NCBI RefSeq assembly: GCF_011075055.1 | Contig: NC_058137.1 | Location: 22,491,463 to 22,555,462 of the forward strand | Direction: 5' to 3' | Source of the DNA: Mangifera indica | Taxonomy: Eukaryota > Streptophyta > Magnoliopsida > Sapindales > Anacardiaceae | Length of the DNA stretch: 64,000 bases | Shown here: positions 62,830 to 64,000 of the stretch, one piece after another | Layout: every line of letters starts with the position of its first letter | How positions within the stretch are numbered: the stretch's first letter is position 1 | Translations under genes and position numbers: made by a program | The notes under the pieces: generated by a model | What the model saw: only the letters and a program-made list of their open reading frames with translations | Told to the model about the DNA's origin: nothing | Databases searched by the model: none

Positions 62830-63060
62830 TCCTCAGACCTTGTGACTTGGTTCCGCAAACAATACTCGACAAAATAATGGTCAAGAGGCACAACACACCT
62901 GCTGCTCAACTCTTTATTCAACGGCAAGGCCTGACGCCAGGCGAAGCTATGTGGGAGTTTGCCGATGAGATTCGAGTGTGTTTCCCTGATTTTGCACTTG
63001 AAGACAAGGCTCTTGGCGTAGGGAATACTGGTGCTATTTCAGATCGTCACCAAGGCGGAA
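62830..63060 (+). mobile_element. Ty3/gypsy polyprotein C-terminal remnant
   Basis: One frame reads PQTILDKIMVKRHNTPAAQL and then GEAMWEFADEIRVCFPDFALEDK. This is the tail of gypsy integrase/chromo regions (ILD.RMVKR.N.AA.Q.L..W....P..ATWEF....FP.F.LEDK). The usual W of QW is replaced, no integrase core precedes it, and no LTR was found, so it is a dead fragment. Confidence 0.7.
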
Positions 63061-63099
63061 CCCTGCGTTGAGGTTAAGTTGGACAACTTCGTTTGGTGC

Positions 63100-64000
63100 T
63101 TTTGGAGTATCAAGGACACTAGTTATGGACAAGTCTCACTCAACTATGATATCATGCCAAATGAATAGTGTCTTCTTCCTCCTCTCGACTCTGATAACAT
63201 TCGTTTTAAGTAGCCGATCGTCATTCCAATGGGTAACCAAGGTTCAGGCCGTATCAAACAATTCTATTCTGTGTATGTGTGTGTATATATATATATATAT
63301 ATTTATTTATTTATTTATATATATCATTATATAATTAAATGATATTTTATTCTTAATTTATAATTACTCAAACATATAATAACATACATAAATATATACA
63401 CATTTATATATTCAAAATAAATATATATAATTTTATTGTTACTTCTTATTCCCTTGTAATTTCGATGTAATAATATAGTCAAAATAAGAAAACTGATGCT
63501 TGATATATAAAAATAAAACTATATGTTAGAGGGAAATGGAAACGGGATAATTAATTAACGACTAATTTTGCCTAATCTACGTTCCTCTATATTAAGGAAA
63601 ATGTACCAAAATCTCCATTTTCAGTGGCCAGCTAATAAAAAAAATTAGTACAAACTTCCCGATAATGAATTAAATACAAAATTTTGGGACAAATTTGTAT
63701 TCTCTAAGCTAAGATTCTAACGCTAAGCTAATCCACCTTTACAGCCTCCACATACATAACATTAACCAAAACTCTCAGCTTGGTGCAAACAGGCAAACCT
63801 GCCAAAAAGGGCTCTTTCTCCAAGTCTAAATCGGCATCCAATCCATCCAATTGTACCCCGAGAGCACGGTTGTAGTGTCCAAGTCGAACAATTCATCAAC
63901 CCAGACAGTAGCTGAGGGAACCTCCATCCCCGATTGTAGACCGTTAGAAGATTAACCCAGAACATTGCATAGAGTTGAGGTTCTCAAATTAGTCTACCCA
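63100..64000. other. AT-rich end of window
   Basis: A (TA)n/(TTTA)n microsatellite lies at about 63285-63325. Bases 63760-63960 are less AT-rich and on the minus strand could encode MEVPSATVWVDELFDLDTTT, but I cannot assign this to a family. Confidence 0.3.

Noticed and set aside
63762..63965. Possible exon at the right edge
   Set aside because: Short open frames only; no family, start context or splice pattern could be supported.
1..64000. CRISPR arrays, operons, tRNA/rRNA genes
   Set aside because: The DNA is plant nuclear. No spaced repeats of CRISPR type and no tRNA or rRNA sequence were recognised by eye; a tRNAscan search would be needed to exclude tRNAs.

Overview
This window is nuclear DNA of a eudicot plant. 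The genes are split by AT-rich introns with GT-AG borders, and their products (NUDT23, DNA polymerase delta small subunit, a fibrillin, FAD2, group-4 LEA proteins, a CCCH/KH protein, chloroplast enoyl-ACP reductase) are plant orthologues. The intergenic space is AT-rich and full of small non-autonomous transposons and retroelement relics. I cannot name the species.

Layout: 0-2 kb, 5' part of NUDT23 (minus, runs off the left edge). 3.7-6.8 kb, a J-domain gene (minus) that looks damaged, with a solo LTR in an intron. 9.3-9.7 kb, a defensin-like gene (minus). 11.2-14.1 kb, an intact actin gene (plus). 17.7-21.2 kb, a PP2C pseudogene (minus) with four frame breaks. 22.8-23.4 kb, a small plant-specific gene (minus). 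25.1-32.6 kb, POLD2 in 14 exons (minus), with an LTR retroelement piece in intron 5. 33.6-40.1 kb, a plastid fibrillin (plus). 40.8-43.3 kb, FAD2 (minus) with its 5'-UTR intron. 43.5-46.7 kb, a 1.6-kb non-coding tandem duplication. 47.2-51.5 kb, a tandem LEA_1 cluster (plus; one intact copy and three decaying ones). 52.1-54.2 kb, a KHZ-type CCCH/KH gene (minus). 55-59 kb, transposon-rich. 59.2-62 kb, MOD1 enoyl-ACP reductase (plus). 62.8-63.1 kb, a gypsy remnant.

The genes do not form one pathway, although FAD2 and MOD1 are both in fatty-acid metabolism. Their order is informative. As I remember the Arabidopsis map, it interleaves three separate loci: At2g42070-42130 (NUDT23, DnaJ, actins, small protein, POLD2, PAP13), At3g12110-12130 (ACT11, FAD2, KHZ1) and At5g06750-06770 (PP2C, LEA4-5, KHZ2). 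The window therefore looks like an unfractionated version of an ancestral block.

Mobile DNA is the other theme. There are Mutator-like elements (two with exact 9-bp target duplications), hAT-type elements with 8-bp duplications, a solo LTR with a 5-bp duplication, and an 862-bp hAT-like insertion between the ABRE/TATA promoter and the start codon of the first LEA copy. I found no clearly new biological system. The strongest leads are the decaying PP2C, DnaJ and LEA copies beside indel-free neighbours, and the MULE family with a variable G-tract.
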